Assembly (NCBI GenBank): GCA_023213395.1
Contig: CM041465.1
Location: 48,119,741-48,183,740 of the forward strand
From: Cycas panzhihuaensis
Lineage: Eukaryota; Cycadophyta
Length of the DNA stretch: 64,000 bases
Direction of reading: 5' to 3'
The notes beneath the pieces are model-generated. The model had not been told where the DNA came from and searched no databases. It saw only the letters and a list, made by a program, of their open reading frames with translations. Each line of letters begins with the position of its first letter. The first letter of the stretch is position 1. The position numbers and the translations under genes are program-made. Of this stretch, positions 33,689 through 45,997 are shown one piece after another.

Positions 33689-35357
33689 TATGGTTAATAA
33701 TATAGGTTATTTAAATTTTATTTATGAAAGTTTATGTTACCCTAAAATTTCCATATATTTTTACCAATATTTTAAAAATTTCATAGATTTTCTTTTGAGT
33801 AGTAATTATTTTGGTAATATTACATAAATACTTCTATTTAACATGGCTCTTACAACTCTTATAGAGTAATTAAATGTCTTCAAGTAAAAAATATGGTAAA
33901 ACTTTGGCTATGTATAAGCCACATAAACTTTGCCATGCTAATAGTAAATTCTCTTATAGAATAAGTAGATAATCTCATAAGAAGCATAGAAAAACTTTAG
34001 TAGAGGTAAGATTACTAGGAAAATATAAGCTCAATGAAGAGAAAGGGGTTAGATATCATAATGAATAAATGGAGCCACTAGATGATGATGAATCAAAGGT
34101 GCCACCCAAGAATACTCAACAAGGAGCCAATGGACTCAAGAAAATAGATGTTTAATTAGAGGTTTTAGAACCTAACCAAAGTAGAGACATAAAGGCATGG
34201 ATTACAAATATGGAAATATACTTTGATATTTACCCATACTTGACAAGAGAGAAAATCTTATTTATATCTCTCCACCTAGGCAATAAGGCCTTAAGCTAGT
34301 TCAAATGGTGACAAAAGAGCTAGTATTATACTATTATATTAGATTGGTCTTTTTTCTCCATCATCATATATAAATAGTATGAAGAGACTTGGAATAGATA
34401 TTAGTTTGCATATCTATATCAACTATAATAATCTAGCTTAATATAATAGTATACTAGAAAATTTTAAGCCCTCTAAAATATGCTCCTAATTTTATTAGAA
34501 AACTAGTTCTTGCTAGAACATATCCAGGAGGACTCAAACAATACATTTAATATAAGCTTAATGCTTACCAAGTGGAGAATTTAAGACAAAGTAATATAGG
34601 TATTAAATTTTATATAGAAAGAATTCAAGGTTATATAAGAAGGGATGATAAACACTTCTAAGGCATGCTATCTTTTTTAGAATTAAATAAGGAAGTTGAT
34701 AAGGGATATCCATCTTAGATAGTAGGGTCAACAACACTAAAGGAAGTAAATTAGTTTGATAATAAGGTCATAGGGCCTACATGTTATAAATGCATGAAAA
34801 TGGGTACTTGCTTTAATTATGGAGGAAATAAAATAAAGACCATAATTAACTAAAGAAGAAAAATAATTATGTCATAAGAAGAAGAGATGATAAAGGAATT
34901 TATGGAGGATATAGAGTTTGGTATAAATGGACTTTAAATCTCATTTTAAACTATGAGAAAATTTGCCATATCACTAAAGACACTTAAGTTAAGGGGAACA
35001 TAAAGAATAATAGAGTTTTGTTCTCAGTAAATAGAGGAAACATTCATAATTTTATAAATAAAAGGATAATAAAACAAACTAGGCTTCACATCTTTCCATT
35101 TAAGCAATTTCAAGTGGCACTTGTAAGAGGAAAGACCATGCCATATGGAAGGATTTTCACCAAGGTTAAGGTAAATATCAATGACTATGCATATGATACT
35201 CTTATATTTGCAAAACCTATTAGAGAGGTAGATATTATCTTAGGAGAACATTTGCTTTGAATATTTGGAACCTTCCTTACAAATTATAATAAGATTTCTA
35301 TATTCTTTTCATAATTATAAAAAACATATAAATTACAAGCATGCAATATGTCTCTAA
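33689..35357 (+). pseudogene. Ty3/gypsy element K, gag and protease part
   Basis: Gag near 34185-34330 reads DIKAWITNMEIYFDIYPYLT, REKILFISLHLGNKALS(stop)FKW, the gypsy gag pattern. The protease at 35018-35260 is open: GNIHNFINKRIIKQTRLHIF, PFKQFQVALVRGKTMPYGRI, YDTLIFAKPIREVDIILGEH. The usual DSGATHNFI start is degraded just upstream. 33689-34000 has no clear homology. The piece stops where the LTR of F begins. RT and RNase H of a plus-strand gypsy element resume at about 49130, so K is probably one element split by F and H. Confidence 0.8.
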
Positions 35358-35652
35358 CATTAAAATAGTTTGGTTCATACTTTATAAGGCAAAGTTATAA
35401 TACGCATTTTTATAAATTAATATTATTATGATGTAGGTATTTTGTCATGGGTCCCATGCATAGTCAAGCTATGTACCATAAATACACACTTGATGTATTA
35501 TATCAATATATGTTGAATATGTTATATCATGTTGTTGTAATACTATTATAGTGTTAATACAAAGCAACTTAAGGGTACTATTATGATCTTAGTGTTTGTT
35601 TATTTATTTTTATTTATACATTGTAATTTTCTATTAATTTCATTTTTTTACA
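35358..35652 (+). repeat. 5' LTR of element F
   Basis: CATTAAAATAG (TG to CA at the start) to TTTTTACA. Shares CTTTATAAGGCAAAGTTATA and the TATA-like CCATAAATACACACTTGA with the right LTR. Confidence 0.9.
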
Positions 35653-35664
35653 TGGTATCAGAGC
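35653..35664 (+). other. primer-binding site of element F
   Basis: TGGTATCAGAGC, a 12/12 match to the initiator Met-tRNA complement. A second, mutated copy TGGTATTAAAGC lies at 35682-35693, after a short duplication of TTTTTCTACA. Confidence 0.92.
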
Positions 35665-35693
35665 AAGTTTATTTTTCTACATGGTATTAAAGC

Positions 35694-36939
35694 TATGATA
35701 AAAAGAAAGGTACGTTATCAATCCATCATTTTGTAGGTTTTCCATTTGCTAGTTTTATATGAAGATCACTCCATAGAGCCTATTTTCTAGTTGTCCATAA
35801 TGTATTATATCTATTGATTTGGGGTTTAAGATAGAAACCCGAACCTTAAGTATGGGAAAAAATGTTTGAGTACCATTTGTAGTTCATTTTTAGAAGTATA
35901 AACAGAAGAATTTTAGAGAAATAATTATGAATTTAAGTCAACCAAGCATGTTCTATAAATTTTGAGTGGCCATGCCATAAGTTTTAGAGCAAGATTATAA
36001 AGATTACAAGGAATTTAATTTAAGCTACTATTTATGATCTTTAGGGTCTAAAATATACTATTATGACTTCAAATAACCATAACTTTAGCTATAAATATCT
36101 AATTAACCTCAAATATTTTTGAATATATGAATTTCAGTGTCTAATTCTTGATGGAAATGGTTTCAAACCTATTAAATATTAGAGTAAAATATTATCAACA
36201 TCTTAGTAATAAGTATTTTTGTAGTCCTAATTATGACACATATTAAAAAGGCTATACCAATTACTATGTATATCCAAATAACCTCAAATGTTTTTTAAAT
36301 TGATGTGACTCAAAGATAGATTACTAAAAAAAATAATTTTTTAGTTTGAACATCTAGTTTAAAAGTTATTATTATTTTAGTAAAGGGTGTTAAACCCTAA
36401 CTCACTAATTTTATTTTTCAAAAAGGTATATATATTTTTTCTTTAATATCTTGAGTTCTAAGAGTTTATTTTCCAAACTGTCTAAACTATTAAAATCTTA
36501 GCTCAAAGCCTATAGTTTTAATATATTGTTCAATATATTTTTGATCTATTTTCAAAAATAAATTTTAATCTAAAGTTGAGTCTTTGTACTAGATCCCTAT
36601 ATGGTTACAAGATAAAATTTTTTTATTGCACCCTCTACATCATCTTTCTACCTATTTCTTGACATTAAGGAAATTGAATTTTAAATCCTCGAAGACCATT
36701 ATAAAGTATTTTTTAAAGAAATTTATTATAATTTATATATTAAGTCCTATAAAGGACTAAGAGGTAGAAGGAGGTCTTAAAATCTAGGATAGGATAACTA
36801 TCATCTTATTGATAGATCTGTGTGACTATGCAACCCATCTTATATGTATTTGGGGTGAATTTTTATGCTCTTAGTTGTTTATTTAATCAATATATTGGCT
36901 TCATATTAAGTACTCATTATTAGCCCCATATTTAATGGA
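35694..36939 (+). other. 5' leader of element F
   Basis: AT-rich, no recognised coding homology. Gag starts near 36940. Confidence 0.6.
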
Positions 36940-37167
36940 AAAAACTATTTGATGTGATCTATAAAAATGCAAGTTTTATTAATAGGTAGAGGTTTTGGGG
37001 ATATAGTATCAAAAGGATTTACTCTTTGAACTCTAACTTCACCTGGTACATAATTAACTAATAATCAATGAAAATAGAAATAAGAACTTGAAATGAAGAA
37101 TGCTCTTACATTTGAATTTATTTATACAAATCTAGAGGGAGAAATATACACTCATCTTCCAACTAGA
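36940..37167 (+). pseudogene. Ty1/copia gag of F, N-terminal part (split by G)
   Basis: The plus frame reads NGKNYLM(stop)SIKMQVLLIG, RGFGDIVSKGFTL(stop), then KNALTFEFIYTNLEGEIYTH and LPTRI, stopping at the insertion of G. The sense continues after 42505 with (T)KQSWDTLKISYEGA. Stops at Trp- or Gln-like positions are TAG. Confidence 0.8.
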
Positions 37168-37172
37168 ATAAC

Positions 37173-37393
37173 TATTGAAATAATAATATTTATCTACTTT
37201 TGGGCTTTTTTCCTAAGTTTCCTAAGTTAATATGAGAATTATGTGTCAAAAACCTCTTTAATATAATTCTAACATGTGGTTTATATGCATAACTCCTAAT
37301 AACAACACATAGTGCATATGAGGTATTTATATGAGAATTTTACTCTCTCTTCAATAAACTAAGTTTATTTTATATCATATGCTTCTCTTCACA
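37173..37393 (+). repeat. 5' LTR of element G
   Basis: TATTGAAATAATAATATTTA...TCTCTTCACA. Equal in length to the right LTR. Confidence 0.93.
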
Positions 37394-37405
37394 TGGTATC
37401 AGATT
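37394..37405 (+). other. primer-binding site of element G
   Basis: TGGTATCAGATT; the first ten bases match the initiator Met-tRNA complement. Confidence 0.85.
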
Positions 37406-37429
37406 ATATCATTCTAAGTTAATATGAGT

Positions 37430-38860
37430 TAATATTTAAGGTTTTCTAAAGGTCTCATTTATCATTTGAAGATCTCATCAATCAATTGGAAAAAGTATTT
37501 ATTATATCCATGGACTATTATATGGACTGTATGAATGTCCTTTTTCTAAAGGACCCTATTTCAAATGAAATATAGTTAGAAAGATTCATTCTCAAGAGGA
37601 GAACATACTTTTTACAAGAGTTTATATTGAAATCTATCTCCAAATGTGAGTTTTTCATAGTTTGGAAACTTCAATAATAAGTTTAGAACTTTAATCACAG
37701 TTTTCTCTTAAAAGAAGTGATTATTTAGGGAAAAAATTGTCCTAAAAATTTCCCCTAAAGAATATAATTCTTTCATAATCAAGTTTGATGAATTTTGTCA
37801 AGGATTTGTAAAGATAGGAATGCTTTTTTTTCCTTAAAAACCTTAGGTAATTATACTCATTTTAGGTTATTTTGTGAGAGAATCATAAGTCCAAATCCAA
37901 AAAATTTTATAGATTTGAGTAGTAAGCATCATAAGATTTTATTTGACATTATTTTTTTTTGTAATTTTGTATAACCCTAATTTCTATACATTTTTGTCTA
38001 ATTATACAGTCATATGACCTTCTATCATATCTTCTCAGTACTTTTCATTTAATATATTTCCATCTTCTATCTCTCCTTAATATGACTTTGTTAGTGTTTT
38101 CTATGGGTGACACTAATAAACTTACTAGCCAAAATTTTGGTACTCAAAAATTGAAAATGTAGGACTTTTGAGGGTAAAAAATGCTTAGAAAATAGTCATA
38201 GGGAAAGAAAAAATCCCTTTGACATCATAGATCAAATTAGCTAGGAAGAAAGAGATAACTTGGCACATGCAACTATTATTTTTTCTATCAGGGACTCTTT
38301 GTTAACTAATGTTTCTAGAGCCACCACATTATAATGTCTAAAAAAATTTAACCTTGCTCTTCAGTTAAAAAAATGAGGAATATATAATATCTTTAAAAGA
38401 GGAGTTATATAAACTTTATCTAAAAGAAGGATAGACAATTTTAGAGTCCATGAAAAAAATGACTATCCTCAAGGACAACCTTGTCTTAGTAGGAGAAACC
38501 ATATCAAAGATAGAACTTATTAATCTTACAATAAATGAGTTACCTAAATCTTTTGAAAATATGGTCAATACACTTATAATAGGTGGACATACTACTAACA
38601 TATCATTTGAGACCTTAACATGACATGCTATAGTAAGAAATAAGTAATAGATGATATAAGGAGGAGACAAAAATAAAGGAGGCATTTCTCTCAAGGCTAA
38701 GCATAGAAAGTTGAGGTTACCCTCAATATTCATCAAGAGTAAGGAGCAAATTCTTTAGGATAGCATCAATAGAAAAATGAGGTTAGACTAACCATCATGA
38801 TAAGACAAAAAAGACTCAAGAAGGATATGGAAGATCTAGGTCAATCCCACCAAGAGAATC
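37430..38860 (+). pseudogene. Ty1/copia gag of G
   Basis: The UBN2-type region is seen near 38210-38290: DDPFDIIDQIS(stop)EERDNL and AHATIIFSIRDSLLTNV. After a frame change, ILKEELYKLYLKEG(stop), MTILKDNLVLVGETISKIEL and LINLTINELPKSFENMVNTL follow to about 38585, matching the copia gag C-terminal pattern. Stops and shifts throughout. The first 700 bases are barely readable. Confidence 0.75.
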
Positions 38861-39340
38861 CAAAGTTTGCTTCAACTATGGAAGATATGGTCACTTTTCC
38901 AGTGACTACAGGGCATATAACATACCAAATTTCTATCATTGTGGTCAATTAAGACACTTTCCTAATCATTGTACTTAGAGATATGTCAACATTTAGAAAG
39001 GAAAAAGAGTCAAAAGCAACCATAGTCATGAATAATATGGAGAAGAAGATGAATAGACTACATTTATTATAACCTTGGCCATAAGCCTAAGCTTTAATTA
39101 TGACTTTTACATAGATTTAGGGGCATCAAATCATATGATTAGGTGAGAAGAATGGTTTAAATCCTTAAGACCTTATTTTCTTAACAAGACTATTGAACTC
39201 AGTAATAAATTCCCTCTTCATATTTAAAGCAAAGGGACAATAGTTTTCAAGGTAGATAATGAAGTGAAAAGGATTAGTGATATTCTCTATGTCCCAAGTC
39301 TAAAGAAAATTCTATTATCTATATCCTAATTAAGAAAGAA
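38861..39340 (+). pseudogene. double zinc knuckle and protease of G
   Basis: At 38870-38985: VCFNYGRYGHFSSDYRAY, then FYHCGQLRHFPNHCT. Two knuckles in a row, each with Tyr where a Cys is expected. The protease near 39095-39140 reads YDFYIDLGASNHMIR; the canonical YIDSGASNHM has Ser to Leu. RISDILYVPSLKKILLSIS closes the domain. Confidence 0.82.
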
Positions 39341-40310
39341 GAGACTTTAAGCCATATTTGATAAAGATGAAACATATCTCATATATGATATGAAAAAGAA
39401 TAGTATTATAATTATAGAAGAGAGAGAAAGAATAATATTATAGAAATAAGAGAAATTAATAATCTCTATAAGATAATTTTTACTCCTATTAAGCTAATTC
39501 CTAATGTTAAATATTTTGCTACCTACACTTCTACTAATGAATTCTAGAATTCTAAGTATAGATACATCTCCAATAAAAGATTAGCGTTATTAAAAAATTC
39601 TAATATAGTGAATGAACTTCTAAATATAGCATTTAATTCCTTTATTTATAAAAGTTATATGATGGGCAAACAACACAAAAGTCCATTATAAGAAAGTATG
39701 TGGAGATCTCAAAAGAAACATGAGTTAATTCATATAGATCTATGTGGGCCTATAAGTCTAAAATTTGTAAATGGAGGAAGGTAATTTCTTATAGTTATTG
39801 ATGATTTATCTAGAAAAATATGGGTATACTTTCTTTTTAGTAAGTCTAAAGCTCTAAATTATTCCAAGGAGTTTAAAGCCCAAGTAGAATTAGAAAGTGA
39901 GTGTAAAATCAAAAGTCTCCATTTAGATGGAGGAGATTAATATATATCAAATGATTTCTATCATTTTTATAAACTATATGGAATACAATGATAGGTAACA
40001 ACTCCATATATACCTCAAATTAAATCGAGTAGTAGAATGTATGAATTGAACAACACTAGAAATGGTCAAAAGTTTGATAGATGATAGAGTAGTTTCAAAA
40101 ACATATTGGGAAGAAGCTATTAATATAATGATATAATTAATTAATAAGAGTCAAACTCAAAATTTAGACAAAGTAATTCATAAAGAAGCTTAGACAAGAA
40201 GGAAGCTGGATGTAAGTGATCTTAAGATTTTTGGTTACAAATCTTATGTTCATATTCTAGATTAAAAAATAACCTAAGCCAAATAACAAAAGCATATAAT
40301 ACATTATGAT
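39341..40310 (+). pseudogene. Ty1/copia integrase of G
   Basis: MMGKQHKSPL(stop) is the pre-integrase motif near 39660. The core: KHELIHIDLCGPISLKFVNG, FLIVIDDLSRKIWVYFLFSK (first Asp kept), KSLHLDGGD(stop)YISNDFYHF (SDNG changed to LDGG). The region corresponding to the Glu block is garbled near 40030. AIN and KIFGYKSYVHI mark the C-terminal part. Confidence 0.82.
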
Positions 40311-41695
40311 TAGTTATAGAAATAAGTCTAAATATTATATGTGTATAGATCTAAAAATAAATAAGGTCTATATTAACAAGGATGTTGTATTTAATTATCA
40401 AACTAATTAAGGAGATAAGATAATTTACAAACAAGTGGAGGAACTTTCAAATTCAACTATCCCAATTGAAAAACTATTTGAGATCACTTCAATAGACTCA
40501 AGTGTGTTAAGTAGTAAACATTCTAAAGGAAACATATAAGATAACTATGATGAATAACAAACAAATTCAGGAGAAGCACACCATGTCCCTAATTAAGATC
40601 CTTTATAAATGACTAGTAGAGAACTTCTAAAGAAAGTACCAGAATGGTGTATCAAAATGATTAAAGAAACAAAATAAGACAAGTTTGAATAGAGAATAAG
40701 GTCTCAAAAATATCATAGTTTAATTTTCTCATTTAAGCCTTAGATTTATGCAAAATCTAGTGATCATTTTTAATGGAGGAAAGTACTAGATATTGAAATC
40801 AATGCTATTGGGAAAAATAGAACCTAGGAGTTAGTTAATGCTCCATAAGATAAACCCATTATTAACTACAAATTGGTATATAAGATTAAGGAAAAATCTA
40901 ATGGAATAGATGAAAAGTATAAGACCAAACTAGTAGTAAAGAGATATACTCAAACTATAGGTATAGATTATGATGAAACTTTATCACCTATAGAAAAGTT
41001 AATAACTATAAGAATAATTATAGCTCTAGTAGCCTAACTTGAGTAGAATATTATTCAACTTGATGTTAAAAACACCTTCATAAATGGAGACCTCAAGGAA
41101 GAAATCTATATATAGCAACCTAATGGCTATGTAAATAAAGGAGAAGAACATATTATCTACAAGCTAAAAATGTCCCTTTATCATCTAAAGCAAGGACCAA
41201 GAGTTTGGTATGCCAAACTAGATAGACATCTCAATCAAAATGGATTTAGTAAGTGTGGTTTTGACCCTAGTCTATATGTTAAAATCACTAAAGGGTTAAT
41301 CACTATCATTGTTGTTTATGTATATGATATGATTGTTATAGGAAATGATGATGAATCTATTTCGAGAATAAAATTCTAATTAGAAAAAGAATTTAAGATG
41401 ACTAATTTAGGATTTCTCTACTATTATCTTAGGATTGAAGTAAAATAATATAAGAATTCAATCTATATATCATAATCAAATATATTAGAAATCTTTTAAA
41501 CAAATTTAAAATGAAAGATTGTAATAGCTACTCTACTCCAATGGAGATAGGATATGTCCTAATTCATGATATAGATGGTCAACTAGTAGATACAATATTG
41601 TATAGGCAATTAGTAGGTAGTCTCATTTATTTCATAGCCACCAGACCTAATATCTCATACTTAGTTAGATTAATCTCTAGGTATATGCAGTAACC
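40311..41695 (+). pseudogene. Ty1/copia reverse transcriptase of G
   Basis: Linker, then YKIKEKSNGIDEKYKTKLVV near 40880-40940, IDYDETLSP, QLDVKNTFINGDLKEEIYI, then 41170-41379: MSLYHLKQGPRVWYAKLDRH and IIVVYVYDMIVIGNDDESIS. The catalytic box reads YVYD, so the first Asp of YVDD is lost (GAT to TAT, a transversion). 41511-41693 has the thumb, ILYRQLVGSLIYFIATRPNI. Stops are mostly TAG. Confidence 0.88.
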
Positions 41696-42269
41696 AAAAG
41701 TTTCACACTAGAATATAGAAAAAATAATACTTAGGTATATCAAAGGTACTTCAACCATAGGCCTAAATTATATCAAGACTTCTAGTATGCAACTAATAGG
41801 GTATAGTGACTTAAACTGGATTGAAGATAAGTAAGATAGAAAATCCATAATAAGATATTTCTTCTTACTTGATTTAACTATTATATCATGGAGCGATAAG
41901 AAATAATTAGTTGTAACTTTATCCTTAATTTAAATAGAGTATAAAGCAATAGTTAGTGCCACCTGTGAAGTTGTGTGGATCAGGCAATGCTTAAAATATT
42001 TGAAAAAAGAATAAAGTCATCTTATTATTCTCTTTTATGATAACCAAATCATTATTAAAATAAAAAGAAATCTAGTATTTCATGCTAGAACAAACATATG
42101 GAAGCCCATCACCAATTTATAAGAGAAAAAGTGCATCGCAAAGAATTAGACCTACTCCACTATACCAGTGAAGAACAGGTTATTGATATTCCCATAAAGC
42201 CACTTACTAAGGATAAATTTCAATACTTTAGAAATATACTTAGAGTGAAAGAAAAGTGGATAAAACATT
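41696..42269 (+). pseudogene. Ty1/copia RNase H of G
   Basis: EKIILRYIKGTSTIGLNYIK, LIGYSDLNWIEDK(stop)DRKSI, FFLLDLTIISWSDKK(stop) and EYKAIVSATCEVVWIRQCL, in plus-strand frames. TAG after DKK stands where Gln is usual. Ends with IPIKPLTKDKFQYFR before the polypurine tract. Confidence 0.85.
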
Positions 42270-42278
42270 AAGAGGGGG
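42270..42278 (+). other. polypurine tract of element G
   Basis: AAGAGGGGG abutting the LTR start TGTTGAAATA at 42279. Confidence 0.88.
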
Positions 42279-42499
42279 TGTTGAAATAATAATATTTATC
42301 TATTTTTGGGCTCTATTTCCTAAGTTTCCTAAGTTAATACGAGGGTTATATGTTAGATTCCTCTTTAATATAATTCTAATATGTGACTCACATGGATAGG
42401 CCCTAGTAATAACACATGGTATATATGATATATTTATATAAGAGTTTTAATCTCTCTTCCATGAATTGAGATCATTCTATATCAATGCTTATCTTCATA
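42279..42499 (+). repeat. 3' LTR of element G
   Basis: TGTTGAAATAATAATATTTA...TATCTTCATA; last dinucleotide CA reads TA. Followed by ATAAC. Confidence 0.93.
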
Positions 42500-42504
42500 A
42501 TAAC

Positions 42505-43300
42505 AACTAAGCAATCTTGGGATACTTTAAAAATATCTTATGAAGGTGCAATAAGTGTAAGATTACAAACAACTAAAAGGAACTTTGAGAATCTTAGAAT
42601 ATATGATTTTGAGTTAATCAAATGCAAGCTTTAGGGGAACAAATCTTAGGATAGAGAGTGATAGAGAAAATTCTAAGATGTGTAATAGAAATTAAAAAGT
42701 TTAAGAATATTGTGACAACCATAAAAGTAATTAGAGACTTATCTATACTTATGGATGATCAATTATTTTCCATGCTACTCATAGTAGAGTAAAGAAAGCA
42801 AAGTCCCAATGAGAATTTAGAGAAAGAATTTACCTTAATGACACACTTGAGGGCAAGATTTAGAAGACTAAATGCTTAAACTTTTCAAGTTTCAAGTTTC
42901 GAAAATGTTGGAAATTCAAGAAGATCTCATGGAAGAAGCTCCATGAGAGGAAGAGGAAATAGAAAAGCTCCTACACCTCAAGGAAGAGGCAAAGGAAGAG
43001 GTTTTGTGCTAATATTTTATAATTATAGAACTCATGGATACTATTCAAATGAGTATTATGGTAAAAGGAATAATGTAGTGAATACAACTACAAAGAGGAC
43101 TATTGAGAGGCTAAGAAATGAGAATATGTTCTATAGTAGTTTGAATGCTCAAACAAAGAATGGTATATCACACATAGCTTTTGAATTCTCTACTCACATG
43201 TCTTACAATGTTGACTTGTTTTTAAAATTTGAGGAAGATGACGGGAAGAGGATAATAACCTTTAGAGATAATAATACTCAAGATGTCTAAGGATAAGGAG
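42505..43300 (+). pseudogene. Ty1/copia gag of F, C-terminal part, with lost knuckle
   Basis: Continues from 37167: KQSWDTLKISYEGAISVRL, QTTKRNFENLRIYDFELIKC, EVIEKILRCVIEIKKFKNIV and IKVIRDLSILMDDQLFSML. From 42943 an open frame has an Arg/Gly-rich stretch and the knuckle FYNYRTHGYYSNEYYG, in which every Cys is replaced by Tyr or Phe. A short protease-like remnant (HIAFEFSTHM) lies at 43175. Confidence 0.85.
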
Positions 43301-44480
43301 AACTAACACTTCAAACAAAATCAAGTGGGAACAAAAATATTCATAATGTGTTATTTATTCCTAGTTTGAAAAGAATCTATTATTCATTAGTCAAGTGATA
43401 GAATATAAGTATAGAGTATCTTTTATAATGGTAAATGTGAGATTAGAAATAGGGTGAGAAATTACATGTTGGTTGTCCTAAGTAAAATGGAAGAAGATAG
43501 ATCATTTAAATTAGTCCTTTATCCTTAAATTCAATCACCTAGTACTTCAATTAATGATGAGAGTATGTTATGGCATCATCGATATGGTCACCTAAATTAT
43601 GGTGGTATTGTCAATCTAAGAAAGAACAACATGATAAGAGGACTTCATTTCATCAAATGAAACAAAGATTTGCATGAAGGTTATGTTTTTGGGAAGTAAT
43701 ATAGAGAGTCATTTCTAAATTCTAAGCATCAATCTAGGCAACCTCTTGAGTTGATACATACCAACTTGTGTGGACCAATGAAGACACTATCCATTATTAA
43801 TGACAAGTATTTTATGATTTTGGTAGATGATTATACAAGAAAAAATTAAGTATACTTTCTTAAGGAAAAATCAAAGACCTTCCTGAGATTTATTGAATTT
43901 GGAACTATGGATAGGAGACAAAGTAGTTATAAGTTCAAAGTCCTTTATTTGGATAATAAGGGAGAGTTTATTTCTAATGACTTTAAATAGTTTTACAATA
44001 AAGTAGGAATTAGGAGGTAATTCTCAATACCTTATACTCCTTAATAAAATGGTATCATTGAGAGAAAGATAAGGACTATTGTAAAAATGGGTAGATACAT
44101 GCTTAAGGCTAAAGAATTACATGATGAATTTTAGGTTGAAGTAGAAAGTATTATTATGCATTTATTAAATAGAAGTCCCATAAAGGCCCTAGTAAACTCA
44201 ACTCCTAAAGAGGCTTGGATTGGTTACTAGCCTGATGCTAACAATTTGAAAGTCTTTGGTTATGTAGCATATGCTCATGTTCCTACTAAAAGAAGAATGA
44301 AACTAGAGAGCAAGAGTATGAAATCTATCTTCATAGGCTACTCTAGTAAATATAAAGCTTATTGACTATTTGACCCTCTTATAAGAAAATCATTTCTGAA
44401 TAGATATATCAAATTTAATGAACATGATACATACAAAATTGATGTGGAAAAAGGAAAACAGGTGATTATTGATCCTACTT
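43301..44480 (+). pseudogene. Ty1/copia integrase of F
   Basis: MLWHHRYGHLNYGGIVNLRK is the pre-integrase block (about 43567). Core: QPLELIHTNLCGPMKTLS, FMILVDDYTRKN(stop)VYFLKE (first Asp kept), KVLYLDNKGEFISNDFK(stop)F (SDNG changed), GIIERKIRTIVKMGRYMLKA (Glu kept), then STPKEAWIGY(stop)PDANNLKV and MKSIFIGYSSKYKAY. Stops TAG or TAA. Continuous homology makes the call safe. Confidence 0.88.
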
Positions 44481-45690
44481 AGTATACAAAGGGAAAGTCA
44501 AGCACTAGTTCTAACTCAAGTCCTAGTACAAGTTAAGGACATAGTCTAAGAGTGTTGATAAGAAGCCATAGTATGCCTAGTTTAAGTGGAGATCCTAGCA
44601 TAAGCACAAATCAAGGTCCAAAATGATTAGAAAGAAGTTACTGTATAGGTGATATGATTAACACCAACTTTAAAAGAAGAATATTAAGGTCTCAAGTGAG
44701 AGTAAACTATGCATTGATGATGTAGGTGTTGTAAAATGATGAACCTCACATAGTTATATAAATAGTTGATGATGAAAATTGGGTTTAAGCCATGGAAGTT
44801 GAATTTGATACTCTTGATAGGAACCAAACATGAGATTTGGTTGAGTTACCAGATGGTAAGGAGGTTATTAAAATAAAATAGGTGTTTAAAACCAAATATA
44901 AGGTCGACAATTTAATTAACAAGTATAAGGCAAAACTTATTATAAAGGGATATGTGCAAAAAGAAGGTATTGATTACAAAGAAACTTTTGCTCTAATAGC
45001 TAATATGGACATAATTGGGAGCATTTTATCCTTAACTACACATAAAGGTTGGACAAATTATTAAATGGATCTTAAATCAACATTTACTCATGGATATATT
45101 AATGAGAAAATCTATATGTCCTAACCTAAAGGTTTTGAAGTTTTAGGAAAAGAAAACTTGGACTACAAATTGAAAAAAGTGTTATTTGGATTAAAGCAAG
45201 CTCCTATAACATGGCACTCTAGGATTGAGAAGTACTTTCAAGACAAAGGGTTTTAGAAGAGCCCTTATGATCCAAACTTATAAATAAAGACTGAAGATAA
45301 AAAATTAATATCAAAATACATGTTTAATATAGGTTTAGTTGTGATAGCTGAGCACATAAAGAAGCGACATATAATATCATTATCTATAATGGAAGAAAAG
45401 TACAAAGTTATTTGGCATATAAGAATCTTAGAAGACCTTCATCAAACTCAAAGTGGACCCATAATCATTCATTACAATAATCAAAGTACCATATGAATGA
45501 TGAATAATCCATTATAAAACAAAACACATTGAGATCAAGAATCACTATATTTAAGAGTTGGTTTAATAAGATCAAGTTGAATTATATTATTAGAGAATCA
45601 AAGACTAAATTACAGACATATTCACCAAAGTCTTATCAAAGCTCAAGCATTATTAATCTAGAGAAGAATTAGGAATCTTCCCAAATGTAT
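44481..45690 (+). pseudogene. Ty1/copia RT-RNase H of F with internal deletion
   Basis: RT: VFKTKYKVDNLINKYKAKLI, KGYVQKEGIDYKETFA, Y(stop)MDLKSTFTHGYINEKIYM, LFGLKQAPITWHSRIEKYF. After KSPYDPNL(stop)IKTEDKKLI near 45300 the sequence jumps to IAEHIKKRHIISLSIMEEKY, VIWHIRILEDLHQ and IIIHYNNQSTI of RNase H. The whole palm with YVDD and the RNase H N-terminus are missing, an approximately 0.8-kb deletion relative to B or G. Confidence 0.85.
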
Positions 45691-45691
45691 A

Positions 45692-45702
45692 TTATAAGGG
45701 AG
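45692..45702 (+). other. polypurine tract of element F
   Basis: TTATAAGGGAG directly before TGTTAAAACAAC. Confidence 0.75.
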
Positions 45703-45997
45703 TGTTAAAACAACTCAATTAATGCTTTATAAGGCAAAGTTATAATGCACATTTATGCAAATTAATATTATTATGATATTGGTATATTGTAGTGGGTTCC
45801 ACACATAGTCAAGTTATGTATTATAAATACACACTTAATATATCATATCAATATATATTGATTATATTATATCATCTTGTTGTAATATTATTTTGATGTT
45901 AATCTAAGGTACCTTAAGGGTACCATTATGATCTTGGTGTCTATTTCTTTAATTTTATTTATGCATTATTATTTTCTATGAATTCTATTTTTCTATA
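45703..45997 (+). repeat. 3' LTR of element F, followed by a second primer site
   Basis: TGTTAAAACAACTC...TTTTTCTATA, matched to 35358-35652. The next bases, TGGTATTAAAGAAAATTTA, align with primer site and leader of F (TGGTATCAGAGCAAGTTTA). Confidence 0.88.

Larger units (their letters stand above)
37173..42499 (+). mobile_element. complete Ty1/copia element G, 5.3 kb, TSD ATAAC
   Basis: Two 221-base LTRs (37173-37393, 42279-42499). ATAAC at 37168-37172 and ATAAC at 42500-42504 form a perfect target-site duplication. The plus strand has primer site, gag with double knuckle, protease, integrase, RT, RNase H and polypurine tract. It interrupts gag of F. Heavily decayed, with many TAG stops. 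Confidence 0.95.
35358..45997 (+). mobile_element. Ty1/copia element F with G nested inside
   Basis: LTRs at 35358-35652 and 45703-45997 (both 295 bases) match over their length. The 5' LTR is followed by a perfect tRNA-Met primer site. Gag, integrase, RT and RNase H follow in copia order on the plus strand, interrupted by G in gag. No matching duplication flanks the LTRs. Instead, the right LTR is followed by a decayed primer site. An internal deletion fuses the RT N-terminal part to RNase H. Confidence 0.9.

Noticed and set aside
38416-38736. Minus-strand 106-codon frame in G
   Set aside because: It is opposite to gag of G, whose homology is clear on the plus strand.
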